Below, in pieces: positions 8,492-15,974 of a DNA stretch of 21,457 nucleotides (the stretch's first letter is position 1; every line of letters starts with the position of its first letter). Origin of the DNA: Bacteroidaceae bacterium (GTDB taxonomy: Bacteria > Bacteroidota > Bacteroidia > Bacteroidales > Bacteroidaceae); assembly GCA_900768625.1 (NCBI GenBank), contig CAAGDO010000210.1, positions 1 to 21,457 of the forward strand, written 5' to 3'. The position numbers and the translations under genes were made by a program. The notes beneath the pieces are model-generated. The model ran no database searches. It saw only the letters and a program-made list of their open reading frames with translations, and was not told the DNA's origin.

Positions 8492-9271
8492 ATGGAAAAC
8501 AATGACCAGCGCATACGACAGATTGTCGGCGAGATGCCTCCCATCACGCTCGATGAGATGAAGTCCATACGGCTTATGAAACGTATGGACCAGAAGTATG
8601 TGACCAATATTCCCACGCTTATCAATCTGCTCCAACTGGCCAAAAGGGACTATCGCGTGCAAGTGGTGGAAGGCGAACGCCTCTGCGGCTATGCCACGAC
8701 ATACTTTGACTTTCCGGATAGCACCCACTCAATGTTTCGCGAGCACGAGACGGGACGTAAACCACGTCGCAAAGTGAGGGTGCGTACCTATTTGGAGTCG
8801 AACATCACCTTTCTCGAAGTGAAACGCAAGGACAATCACGGCAAGACTTCAAAGACACGTATATCCGTCCCCTCGCTCGAAGCCGTAACCACGCAAGGTG
8901 TAGGCGCCGACTTCGTCGAACAAGCTTGCGGACTTCGTCTCGATGAACTCAAACCCGCTGTGGGTAATCGCTTCAAGCGTATCACGCTCGTCAACAGCGC
9001 CATGACCGAACGTCTCACCATCGACTTCGACCTCCATTTCCATAGCTACACAACAGGCGAGGACGCGGAGATGGACAACGTGGTGGTCGTGGAACTCAAA
9101 CGAGACGGACGTGTGCCATCGCCCATCCTGCCCATGCTCAGACAACTCCGCATCCACCCTGCCGGCTTCAGCAAATACTGCATCGGAGCTTCCGTCACGG
9201 GTTCGCAGCAACGAATCAACCGTTTCAAGAAACGATTGGTCAAAGTGCGAAAAGTGGCCAGCCAATCATAA
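8492..9271 (+). CDS. Polyphosphate polymerase domain protein (VTC4-like, TTM fold)
   Basis: A 259-aa VTC-domain protein. In yeast Vtc4 this tunnel fold makes polyphosphate from ATP, with Mn2+. Visible tunnel residues: Lys35 (RMDQKYV), YFDF (71-74), Arg96/Arg98 (KVRVR), Glu109/Lys111 (FLEVKRK), Lys121/Arg123 (KTR), Arg174, Asp178/Asp180 (TIDFD), Glu201/Lys203 (VELKR) and Lys228 (FSKYCIG). The set and its order match the Vtc4 basic residues, so catalysis is plausible, although bacterial members next to DUF4956 have not, to my knowledge, been proven to make polyphosphate. There is no signal peptide, so the protein is cytoplasmic, perhaps docked on the DUF4956 membrane protein encoded 58 bases downstream. 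First gene of its operon. Confidence 0.88.
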   Translation: MENNDQRIRQIVGEMPPITLDEMKSIRLMKRMDQKYVTNIPTLINLLQLAKRDYRVQVVEGERLCGYATTYFDFPDSTHSMFREHETGRKPRRKVRVRTYLESNITFLEVKRKDNHGKTSKTRISVPSLEAVTTQGVGADFVEQACGLRLDELKPAVGNRFKRITLVNSAMTERLTIDFDLHFHSYTTGEDAEMDNVVVVELKRDGRVPSPILPMLRQLRIHPAGFSKYCIGASVTGSQQRINRFKKRLVKVRKVASQS

Positions 9272-9329
9272 ATTCCACAAAACAAATCCCTCACATTCCC
9301 TCATCACTCATTAAAACTCCATCAAGCCC

Positions 9330-10001
9330 ATGTCTGCATTCTTCTCCGAATTTTTCAGCTCCGGGAACTTCACCTTTACGCCCGCCATTGGCGGACTGAT
9401 AGTCAGCCTTCTGCTCAACACGTTGGTCACTTGGATTGTTGTCCACTTCTTCTACTATCCCAAAGGCCGACGTCGTGACTACTACTTCACGTTCATCCTC
9501 CTCTCCGTGAGCATCTTCATGCTGATTGCCTTGCTGCTTGGAGGCCAACACGACATGGGTGTGGGGGCTGCCCTCGGACTTTTTGCCATCTTCGGCATCA
9601 TCCGTTATCGCACGGAGAGTGTACCCATCCGCGAGATGACCTATCTGTTCTTCCTCGTCGCCCTTTCGGTGATCAACGGGAAAAGCGATTCGCTGACCTT
9701 CGTCGAGCAGATTTCCATCAACGCCATGTTCCTCATCTGCGTGTGGGCCTGCGAGAATTTCCTCACCACAAGCAATGAGGGCTGCAAATTCGTGAAGTAC
9801 GACAATATCGACCTCATCCGTCCCGACCGCTACGATGACCTCAAGGCCGACCTCGAAGCCCGATTGGGTCTGCAGATCACTCGCGTGGAAGTAGGCGCCG
9901 TGGATTTCCTGACGGACATGACCATGCTCCGCGTGTTCTATATTGACCCTGATCGCCGCATCAAGTCCGTTGACCGTCTCTTCAAGATACCCCGCGACTG
10001 A
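9330..10001 (+). CDS. DUF4956 inner-membrane protein
   Basis: A 223-aa membrane protein with hydrophobic segments near residues 18-41, 53-72, 77-91, 103-117 and 129-142, then a cytosolic-looking C-terminal domain of about 80 residues. The segment GLFAIFGIIRYRTESVPIRE (83-102) is the family's conserved core. DUF4956 proteins are habitually encoded next to VTC-type polymerases, as here, so the likely role is to anchor the polymerase or pass its product across the membrane, by analogy with yeast VTC; that role is inferred. Only 58 bases separate it from the upstream stop and no promoter was seen between. Confidence 0.88.
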   Translation: MSAFFSEFFSSGNFTFTPAIGGLIVSLLLNTLVTWIVVHFFYYPKGRRRDYYFTFILLSVSIFMLIALLLGGQHDMGVGAALGLFAIFGIIRYRTESVPIREMTYLFFLVALSVINGKSDSLTFVEQISINAMFLICVWACENFLTTSNEGCKFVKYDNIDLIRPDRYDDLKADLEARLGLQITRVEVGAVDFLTDMTMLRVFYIDPDRRIKSVDRLFKIPRD

Positions 10002-10049
10002 CGTTCTCTTTTCTTGTAAATTCATTCCTATATATAATATATATCCCAT

Positions 10050-10880
10050 ATGAAGCCCATCCTTCCCCTCCTATTCGCCTTCTTGTCTGCCCTGCCCGCA
10101 GCAGCCGATGATTTCGGACTGTGGACCGACGTGGCCGTACAGAAAAACTTCTCCAAGAAATTCTCGGTCGATGCAGCGCTTGGATTCCGTGCGCAGGACC
10201 GTCTCCGTCAGGCCACGCGTTGCGACCTCTCGGTAGGGGCTGAATATTCGCCCCTTGGCTGGCTCAGTTTTGGGGCTGGCTACACCTATATCTATGGCCA
10301 CAAAGGGGAGGAAACAAAGGAATCCTACAAGAGCGACGGCACTTTCCGCGGCTATAACGTCGACCATGACTATTGGCGCTCGCGCCATCGCGCGAATTTC
10401 GATGTGGCAGGAAAATGGAATGTGGGTCGCTTCACCTTCAGTGTGCGCGAACGCTATCAGTTCACGCGCTATGCCTCAGCTTCGACAACACGCGACCGCT
10501 ACCGCAACCTCATCAACCCAGCCAACCTTGGCGGGTACACGGGCGATATCTACGAATGCAACGGTCAGCACTTTGCTTCGCTCGAACATACCACTGACGA
10601 CAAACCCGCCAAGAGCCGTCACCTGCTGCGTTCGCGCTTCGGCGTGGAATACAACATCCGCCATTGCGCCTTTACGCCCTACGCCACCTTTGAGTTCCAC
10701 AACGACCTGAAAGAATCGATGGACCTCGACAAGTCGCGCCTCACCGTGGGCACAGAATGGAAAATCACGAAACAACATCGCATTGACCTGGCCTATATCT
10801 ATCAGAACAGCCACGATGCCGATGACAACGACGGCGGTGGACTCCACGCCATCAGCGTAGGCTATAAATTCAAGTTCTAA
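10050..10880 (+). CDS. DUF2490 outer-membrane beta-barrel protein
   Basis: A 276-aa exported protein with a signal peptide at residues 1-19 (hydrophobic core, then PAAA before DDFGLWTD). The rest alternates aromatic and polar residues in amphipathic strands and ends GYKFKF, with the terminal Phe expected of an outer-membrane barrel recognised by the BAM machinery. The opening LWTDVAVQKNFSKKFSVDAALGFRAQDR and the regularly spaced strands fit DUF2490. The gap of 48 bases before it is an AT run (tatatataatatatat), which might lower or add transcription, but no clear -33/-7 pair is visible. In this operon it may provide the outer-membrane step; the substrate is unknown. Confidence 0.8.
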   Translation: MKPILPLLFAFLSALPAAADDFGLWTDVAVQKNFSKKFSVDAALGFRAQDRLRQATRCDLSVGAEYSPLGWLSFGAGYTYIYGHKGEETKESYKSDGTFRGYNVDHDYWRSRHRANFDVAGKWNVGRFTFSVRERYQFTRYASASTTRDRYRNLINPANLGGYTGDIYECNGQHFASLEHTTDDKPAKSRHLLRSRFGVEYNIRHCAFTPYATFEFHNDLKESMDLDKSRLTVGTEWKITKQHRIDLAYIYQNSHDADDNDGGGLHAISVGYKFKF

Positions 10881-10892
10881 AACCCATTTCCG

Positions 10893-11315
10893 ATGAAAGC
10901 CCTCATTCTTTCCCTCCTTTCGCTCTGCGCCATCAGCGTAAGCGCCCAATCGGGCAACTATCTCACTTTCCGTCAGGCCAACGGCAACGAGACCAGCCTG
11001 AACACCAATGGTCTGCGCATCACCTTCGAGAACGGCAACCTCGTAGCCACCAACGGCAGTGAGAAGGCCTCCTTTGCCTTGGCCGACATGGGGCTGATGT
11101 TCTTCTCCCCCACTCCCACCGCCATCCATGAAGCCGCCGGCACCGACAACATCACCGCCAGCATCGTGGGCGGAACGCTTCGCACGAATGCTCCGGCGGG
11201 CACCGCTGTCAGCGTCTTCTCTCCCGACGGCCGCCTCATGCCCCTGACGGGACTCCAAAGCGGAGCCTACATCGTGCGCATCGGAGAAAAGGTGGTCAAA
11301 CTGATGGCCCGCTGA
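10893..11315 (+). CDS. Small secreted protein with type IX-like C-terminal signal
   Basis: A 140-aa protein with a signal peptide at 1-18 (ending ISVSA). Residues 20-70 form a beta-rich mini-domain (YLTFRQANGNETSLNTNGLRITF...) common at the start of Bacteroidetes surface proteins. The last 36 residues, with VFSPDGRL, GLQSGAYIVRIG and EKVVKLM, resemble the type A sorting tail of the type IX secretion system, lacking a large passenger in between. It starts 12 bases after the DUF2490 stop, so it is co-translated in the operon. It may be a small surface partner of the carbohydrate-binding protein that follows, whose N-terminus carries a similar mini-domain. No enzymatic motif is present. Confidence 0.75.
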   Translation: MKALILSLLSLCAISVSAQSGNYLTFRQANGNETSLNTNGLRITFENGNLVATNGSEKASFALADMGLMFFSPTPTAIHEAAGTDNITASIVGGTLRTNAPAGTAVSVFSPDGRLMPLTGLQSGAYIVRIGEKVVKLMAR

Positions 11316-11359
11316 CGCAATCACTCCGTTTTTCCAACTTCACATTTCTCTCCCTTCCC

Positions 11360-12583
11360 ATGATTCGCCATACACTCTTCATAGCCGCAGCCCTCTGCGC
11401 TGCCGGCACCACGCAGGCCCAAACACTCAGCGTCCACACGGGGGAAGTCACCACCGTGTTTGCAGCCGCCTCAGTGGGCGACATGACCTATTCTGATTCC
11501 GGCACTGCACTGACCATCCAGGGCCACCGCTTCGCCATTGCCGACATCGACAGCATCACCGCTTCGCCCACAGCCTCCGTCGAGGCAAAAACCGTGGCCG
11601 TCAACTATGCTGGAACAACGGCCCACGTCACCTTGAGTGGCGATCTGGCCAATCTGCTCACCGTCACGGCCACGGGCAGCAACGTGAGCATCATGGCATC
11701 TGATGCCTTGGCCGATGAGGTCAGCTATGTGCTCAGCGGAGAATCAGCCGACGGTTCGTTCTATATGGACGGTTCCTGCAAGGCTTCCTTCACGCTCAAT
11801 AATCTCCAGCTGACCAACGCCCATGGCGGCGGAGCTGTCACCATCGATTGCGGCAAACGCATTGATATCCATATCCCCACTGGAACCACCACCACCCTCG
11901 CCGACGCAGCCGGCGGCACGCACAAAGCCTGCTTCTTTGTCAACGGCCATGCCGAATTCAAAGGCGGCGGCACACTCAATGTGAGCGGAAACACAAAGCA
12001 CGCCTACGCTTCAGATGAATATACCCTCTTCAAGCCCTCATTCGGAACGATGAATGTGACCTCTGCCGTGTCCGACGGCTTGCACATCGAACAGTACTTC
12101 CGTATGGACGGCGGCACGCTCAACGTGACAGGCACCCAAGGCGACTGCGTCGACGTGGGCATCACGAAGGACACGACCGACGAATTCAACGGCCAGATCA
12201 TCATCAATGCCGGCAAGCTCTCGCTCAATGTGGCAGCCGACGACATCAAAGGCTTGAAGTCCGACAGCCTCATCACCTTCGCTGGCGGTACGCTCGAAGC
12301 CGAGGTGAGCGGACTGGGCACAAAGGGCATCAGTGCTGGCACAGATCTCATCATCTCACAACTGACGGAAACGCCCACCCTCGTAAAGATGAACGTCACG
12401 GGCACAACCTACCACAAGGGAGAGCTCGATGAATCCAAATGCCGTGGCATCAAGGTCAAGGGTGACTTCACCTTCAACGGTGGCACGATCCAAATGAGCG
12501 TGACGGGCAAGAAGGCCAAAGGTATCTCCATCGACGGAACCTACCGCTACATCAGCGGTTCGACCAACGTGCTCCCCGAATAA
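11360..12583 (+). CDS. Cthe_2159-like beta-helix carbohydrate-binding protein
   Basis: A 407-aa exported protein with a signal peptide at 1-20 (ending GTTQA). Residues 22-70 repeat the mini-domain of the previous gene. From about residue 80 on, short repeated strands with GG(G/T)LNV, SDGLHIEQYFRMDGG, GDCVDVG, ADDIKGLKSD, GTKGISAG and KAKGISIDG describe a right-handed beta-helix of the Pfam Cthe_2159 family (formerly DUF4353). Its Clostridium thermocellum founder binds cellulose and acidic sugars and resembles pectate lyase in fold. Family members are often encoded near VTC and DUF4956 genes. There is no C-terminal sorting tail here, so anchoring is unclear; it may depend on the small tail-bearing protein next door. 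Last gene of the operon, followed at once by a strong terminator. Confidence 0.85.
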   Translation: MIRHTLFIAAALCAAGTTQAQTLSVHTGEVTTVFAAASVGDMTYSDSGTALTIQGHRFAIADIDSITASPTASVEAKTVAVNYAGTTAHVTLSGDLANLLTVTATGSNVSIMASDALADEVSYVLSGESADGSFYMDGSCKASFTLNNLQLTNAHGGGAVTIDCGKRIDIHIPTGTTTTLADAAGGTHKACFFVNGHAEFKGGGTLNVSGNTKHAYASDEYTLFKPSFGTMNVTSAVSDGLHIEQYFRMDGGTLNVTGTQGDCVDVGITKDTTDEFNGQIIINAGKLSLNVAADDIKGLKSDSLITFAGGTLEAEVSGLGTKGISAGTDLIISQLTETPTLVKMNVTGTTYHKGELDESKCRGIKVKGDFTFNGGTIQMSVTGKKAKGISIDGTYRYISGSTNVLPE

Positions 12584-12593
12584 GGAGCCGGAT

Positions 12594-12656
12594 AAAAGTG
12601 AAAGCCAACGTATGATTCCCGCAATGGGAATCACACGTTGGCTTTCACTTTTTTTG
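12594..12656 (+). terminator. Strong terminator of the VTC operon
   Basis: Eighteen-base perfect arms AAAAGTGAAAGCCAACGT (12594-12611) and 12635-12652 enclose a second pair GATTCCC/GGGAATC, followed by a T-run to 12656. Because the A-run and T-run are symmetrical it could also act on the minus strand. Confidence 0.9.
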
Positions 12657-12734
12657 GACATGGATGTTTCAGTCGGGTGCCTGCGCGCTTTAGCGCGCTG
12701 TGGGTATGGTTGCTCATGCCCGTTTCCACATGAT

Positions 12735-12920
12735 GAGGGCGTAGCCATTAACGGCCATTCCCCTTCGGCGTGCCAAAAGCGCGCTGAAGAGGGACAGCGT
12801 GCGCAAGCACGCGAAAGGATTAACGAACATTGCGCACCATAGCCCACAAAGAAAACATTGACGCTCATTAACGGCCAATTGGCGGACATTAACGTTGAAA
12901 AACCGCGCGAAGCGCAAATA
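12735..12920. repeat. Dispersed intergenic repeat, copy 2
   Basis: Counterpart of 4744-4893: GAGGGCGTAGCCATTAA (12735-12751), AGCGTGCGCAAGCACGC (12796-12812), CATTAACGG motifs and GACATTAACGTTGAAAAACC near the end occur in the same order, with longer spacing here. A separate GCGCGC/GCGCGC hairpin (about 12684-12699) lies just upstream. No protein frame is supported. Confidence 0.75.
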
Positions 12921-12949
12921 TCCATGCCATCGATTCCATACCATCCGTC

Positions 12950-14044
12950 CTATTGTTTGGCTATGGATATGATCCTAACCACATCTTCATACGGAACCAC
13001 ATCCAAGTCATCCTTGTTCAATTTCATGCTGTCGCAGAAATCCTTCTTTTTCTTCAAGGACTTGATGAGAAGCCCGAAGTCAGACCTGTCGCATTTGATC
13101 TTATACAACATGCCAGCGAAGTAGAACAACAATCTCTTGTAAACGCTGTAATCAGGGATATCTTCAAGTCTCTTTTCTGCCACGAAACGGTAATAGACCG
13201 CCTCTGTGATTTTGGGCTGAAGCTGTGATATGGGTTCCACGATAAGTTTCGTGGCGTCCAAAGTGATGTTCACATAGGTTCCGAGAGCATATTGTTGTGC
13301 TTCAGTCATAGTTGGAAAATCCAAGCCGAACGTGCCTGTTTTGACAATTGCCTGCTTCAGACTCTTTATATAAAAATCCAGTCGCGATATTCTCTGATCA
13401 ATTTCCTTAATTGCCAATTCGTATGAAGCCTGTTCACGCTTCGAAACGTCAAGGAAGATCCTTTCCAATTTGCTTTTGTCAGAAAATGTCTTCCATAACA
13501 TCACACCGGTACCGAAAAAGGCAAGTCCGGCAATGGTCCAACCAACAGGTCCGGCAAGAGCCAAAAGCGCATTGCCAGCAAGCATACCGCCACCACCTGC
13601 AGAAAGCGCACCCCCTCCAAGCCATGCCAAGGCTGCATTTGTGGCAGCAGCTCCGCTCAGGCTTGAGATTGCAGTTCCTGTTGATGCAACACCAAATGTC
13701 GTGGCGAGACCCATTGCTGCTGACGGACCCAAAGAAACGACTCCTGCACCAAGTGCCACGCCTGCTGCGCCACCTCCAACATTCGCTTGCTGGCACTTAT
13801 TGTAATTATCCTCTATCAGTTTAACCTCTTTCTGATATTTGTCGGTGATTCCCTTAATCTGCTGACACTTAACCGTCGTTTCCTCTTGACAGTTTCGAAT
13901 CAGATTAAACTGACTCTGAATAGTTTCAATTAAACTACTTATACAGAAAGCCCGGTTTCCAAGCTCTCTTACTTTATCATTGGTGATGCCGACAAGCGTT
14001 CGTACATTCTCTTTAACAATGTCCAATTCCGATTTCTTTCCCAT
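12950..14044 (-). CDS. Coiled-coil / glycine-zipper membrane protein of unknown function
   Basis: 364 aa, not assigned to a named family. Residues 1-88 look helical and coiled. Residues 89-185 are a striking Gly/Ala-rich hydrophobic stretch with several GxxxG-type steps (VGGGAAGVALGAGVV, ATNAALAWLGGGALSAGGGG, LAGPVGWTIAG). Such stretches can pack as helical pairs in membranes and are seen in pore-forming or membrane-disrupting proteins. From memory, an ATNAxLAWLGGG core recurs in uncharacterised bacterial proteins, but I cannot verify it here. Residues 190-340 return to a soluble, charged helical region. There is no signal peptide, so insertion would be from the cytoplasm. It starts 9 bases after the stop of the gene at 14054-15634 and is surely co-expressed with it. 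Function inferred only: effector-like membrane action. Confidence 0.8.
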   Translation of the reverse strand: MGKKSELDIVKENVRTLVGITNDKVRELGNRAFCISSLIETIQSQFNLIRNCQEETTVKCQQIKGITDKYQKEVKLIEDNYNKCQQANVGGGAAGVALGAGVVSLGPSAAMGLATTFGVASTGTAISSLSGAAATNAALAWLGGGALSAGGGGMLAGNALLALAGPVGWTIAGLAFFGTGVMLWKTFSDKSKLERIFLDVSKREQASYELAIKEIDQRISRLDFYIKSLKQAIVKTGTFGLDFPTMTEAQQYALGTYVNITLDATKLIVEPISQLQPKITEAVYYRFVAEKRLEDIPDYSVYKRLLFYFAGMLYKIKCDRSDFGLLIKSLKKKKDFCDSMKLNKDDLDVVPYEDVVRIISIAKQ

Positions 14045-14053
14045 GATTGTTCC

Positions 14054-15634
14054 TCATTCTGTTTTTGTGAAATATGCATAGATATCCGCTTTGTCTTTTA
14101 GTCTTCGTTCTTCGCCTCGCATTCTGGCCAGTTCGGAACTTTTTTCAAAGGCCTGCTTATAGTCTCCTCTTTCCATATCCAAGACAAAATCCAAGTACGC
14201 AGAATCATCATATTTCCCGCGCAACTGGCACAAGCCTTCATGGTAGAACTCCAAAAGCTTTTTCGCTCTCTCGGCCTCATCCATTGCCGTATGGTACCTA
14301 TGGAGTCTGTATCCCATATAGGTATCTGCGCCTATAGCTACAGCAAAACGTCCTATACCCACAAAGTTTATTCTTAGCACCATGTCACCAAAGAACAACG
14401 ATGGTTCGCCACCGGATTTTGCAGCCGCCCTTATGGCTGCATCTGTCGCATCAATCGCCACAAATGTTCCTGAGGCTACGGTCATCATACGTGTTATGGT
14501 TCTGTTGCGCCAAGGCACAACATTGCTCCAATCGACATTTTGCCAACTGTCCGTCTTCCTATATTCAAGGATAAGGCGCCGTATGAAATAAAAGATACGT
14601 ACCAGTAATTCGTTCAGGATTACAGGGACTGCCTGTTTTCCGGCATAATTCATTATTGCCGTTTCAGAACGGAAATCCCATTTGTCCTTTGAATACAAAT
14701 CACTGACGAACTTGGGCAGCTGAGTGTTATTCAGGAAAGGCAGCGAGGAGGCCTCCTTCAAAAAGGATATGAAGATTCCAGGAATACCCATACCTCCTCC
14801 TGAAGTCCCCTTGGAACCGCCCATATCACTGACAAGATGCCCAAACCAATTGTCCGCGACCTTCAACACCTCAATGATAGCTGGAGAGTAGGACAAAGCA
14901 ACAATCAACTTATGGATGGGCTTAGGCAACTCTTTCGAGGTTTTCTGCGTATATTTGGATTCAGCCAGATAGACAAGCCATCTAAGGACACCGCTGATGA
15001 CAATTGGTGCCCAGATTTTTGCCAAGTCTTTCTTGCCAGTCTCCAACAGAACCATCTGGAAATGGCCATTCTTGTCAAATTCAGCTATCCTGAAGAAGGT
15101 GACAGCAACAGAAGAAACGAGACCAAGGACGGTGGGATGATGAGCGAAATCTTCAAGATGATGAAGTCTTGTACTTGAAATGCCCAATCCTTTCCACACA
15201 TTATCCTGTTCAACCGGAAATTTCTTTTCTAAAAAGCTAATGGCCCCAGCCAGGCCCTTCTCGCCCTTATACCCTCTTTTCCTGGCATACAACTCTATGA
15301 ACTTGTTGACTTGTTTGTTGGAATCGGCTTTCAACTCCGCAAGATCAAACTCACCAACAAAAAAGGAGTCCATAAAGCCGCAAAGCAGACCACTTGCAAC
15401 AGCTATCGTGCAGTCAAACAGATCTGCCTCATTGGTATATTTGCTGACTTGGTCTTCTAACTCTCTGAGATTGTCATTGATATCATTTAGTTCATCTTCG
15501 ACTTCCACTATCTCGGAGTTGATGCTTTCGTTTTGTCGCAAGCATACATCCAATGCTTCCGATAGCTGAACGACAGAAAACTCTGCATGGAATCCATCGT
15601 TTGATAGGCTGGTTTCTTTTATAATATGCTCCAT
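14054..15634 (-). CDS. Uncharacterised His-rich, partly hydrophobic protein, partner of the glycine-zipper gene
   Basis: 526 aa, not recognised as a named family. Residues 33-68 predict a coiled coil (EIVEVEDELNDINDNLRELE). LHHLEDFAHHPT (157-168) and DNWFGHLVSDMGGS (261-274) are the most distinctive motifs: clustered His and Asp residues near hydrophobic segments (about 168-182, 208-224, 241-256, 283-292). This recalls membrane-bound metal-dependent hydrolases of the YdjM/DUF457 type only loosely. A Gly-rich loop, GTSGGGMGIPG (276-286), follows. Residues 335-352, 380-395 and 415-437 are further hydrophobic stretches, and the C-terminal 75 residues are charged helix. It is first in a two-gene operon. 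Base use is more AT-rich at third positions than in parC or the regulator nearby, hinting at acquisition; I have not counted this. Confidence 0.8.
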   Translation of the reverse strand: MEHIIKETSLSNDGFHAEFSVVQLSEALDVCLRQNESINSEIVEVEDELNDINDNLRELEDQVSKYTNEADLFDCTIAVASGLLCGFMDSFFVGEFDLAELKADSNKQVNKFIELYARKRGYKGEKGLAGAISFLEKKFPVEQDNVWKGLGISSTRLHHLEDFAHHPTVLGLVSSVAVTFFRIAEFDKNGHFQMVLLETGKKDLAKIWAPIVISGVLRWLVYLAESKYTQKTSKELPKPIHKLIVALSYSPAIIEVLKVADNWFGHLVSDMGGSKGTSGGGMGIPGIFISFLKEASSLPFLNNTQLPKFVSDLYSKDKWDFRSETAIMNYAGKQAVPVILNELLVRIFYFIRRLILEYRKTDSWQNVDWSNVVPWRNRTITRMMTVASGTFVAIDATDAAIRAAAKSGGEPSLFFGDMVLRINFVGIGRFAVAIGADTYMGYRLHRYHTAMDEAERAKKLLEFYHEGLCQLRGKYDDSAYLDFVLDMERGDYKQAFEKSSELARMRGEERRLKDKADIYAYFTKTE

Positions 15635-15820
15635 TCCTATAGCTCAATATTATTACGTTTGCTAAATCACATCTATAGAGTTTCCGCTCAATGCGTGAAA
15701 TTTGTGTTTGGCCGCATTCCATAGAATCCTTAGCACTCCTTCCTGTTGGAGAACATGGTCATCATACAAAGTCATTACTTTTTTGCCAGAATTTACAAGG
15801 AATCCCTCTAAAACGACATT

Positions 15821-15850
15821 GAAGTCGTCTGAACTAGTTCAGACAACTTC
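15821..15850. repeat. Back-to-back copy of the 8121-8314 terminal repeats
   Basis: GAAGTCGTCTGAACT (15821-15835) is joined directly to its inverse, AGTTCAGACAACTTC (15836-15850), with one mismatch. The same 14-15 base ends bound the element at 8121-8314, where 164-168 bases lie between them. It lies upstream of the 14054-15634 gene on its coding strand and downstream of the macro-TIR gene, so it could be an operator, a terminator or an excision remnant. Confidence 0.6.
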
Positions 15851-15868
15851 ATTTATTCCTTTCCCCAA

Positions 15869-15942
15869 AACGCCGTAACTTCTTCCCTTCTATGTTTGCC
15901 CCATCATAAGAGGCAATCCGAAAAGGGGGAAGTTACGGCGTT
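15869..15942. terminator. Stem-loop after the macro-TIR gene
   Basis: Perfect 14-bp arms AACGCCGTAACTTC (15869-15882) and GAAGTTACGGCGTT (15929-15942) around a 46-base loop, 32 bases beyond the macro-TIR stop codon. No strong T-run follows, so termination is only probable. The rest of 15635-15974 shows a possible -7 box (TAATATTG, minus strand, 15645-15652) too close to the 15634 start to be convincing. Confidence 0.4.
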
Positions 15943-15974
15943 GTGATGTGGGAAAACATCGTTGTCTTCTAGCT

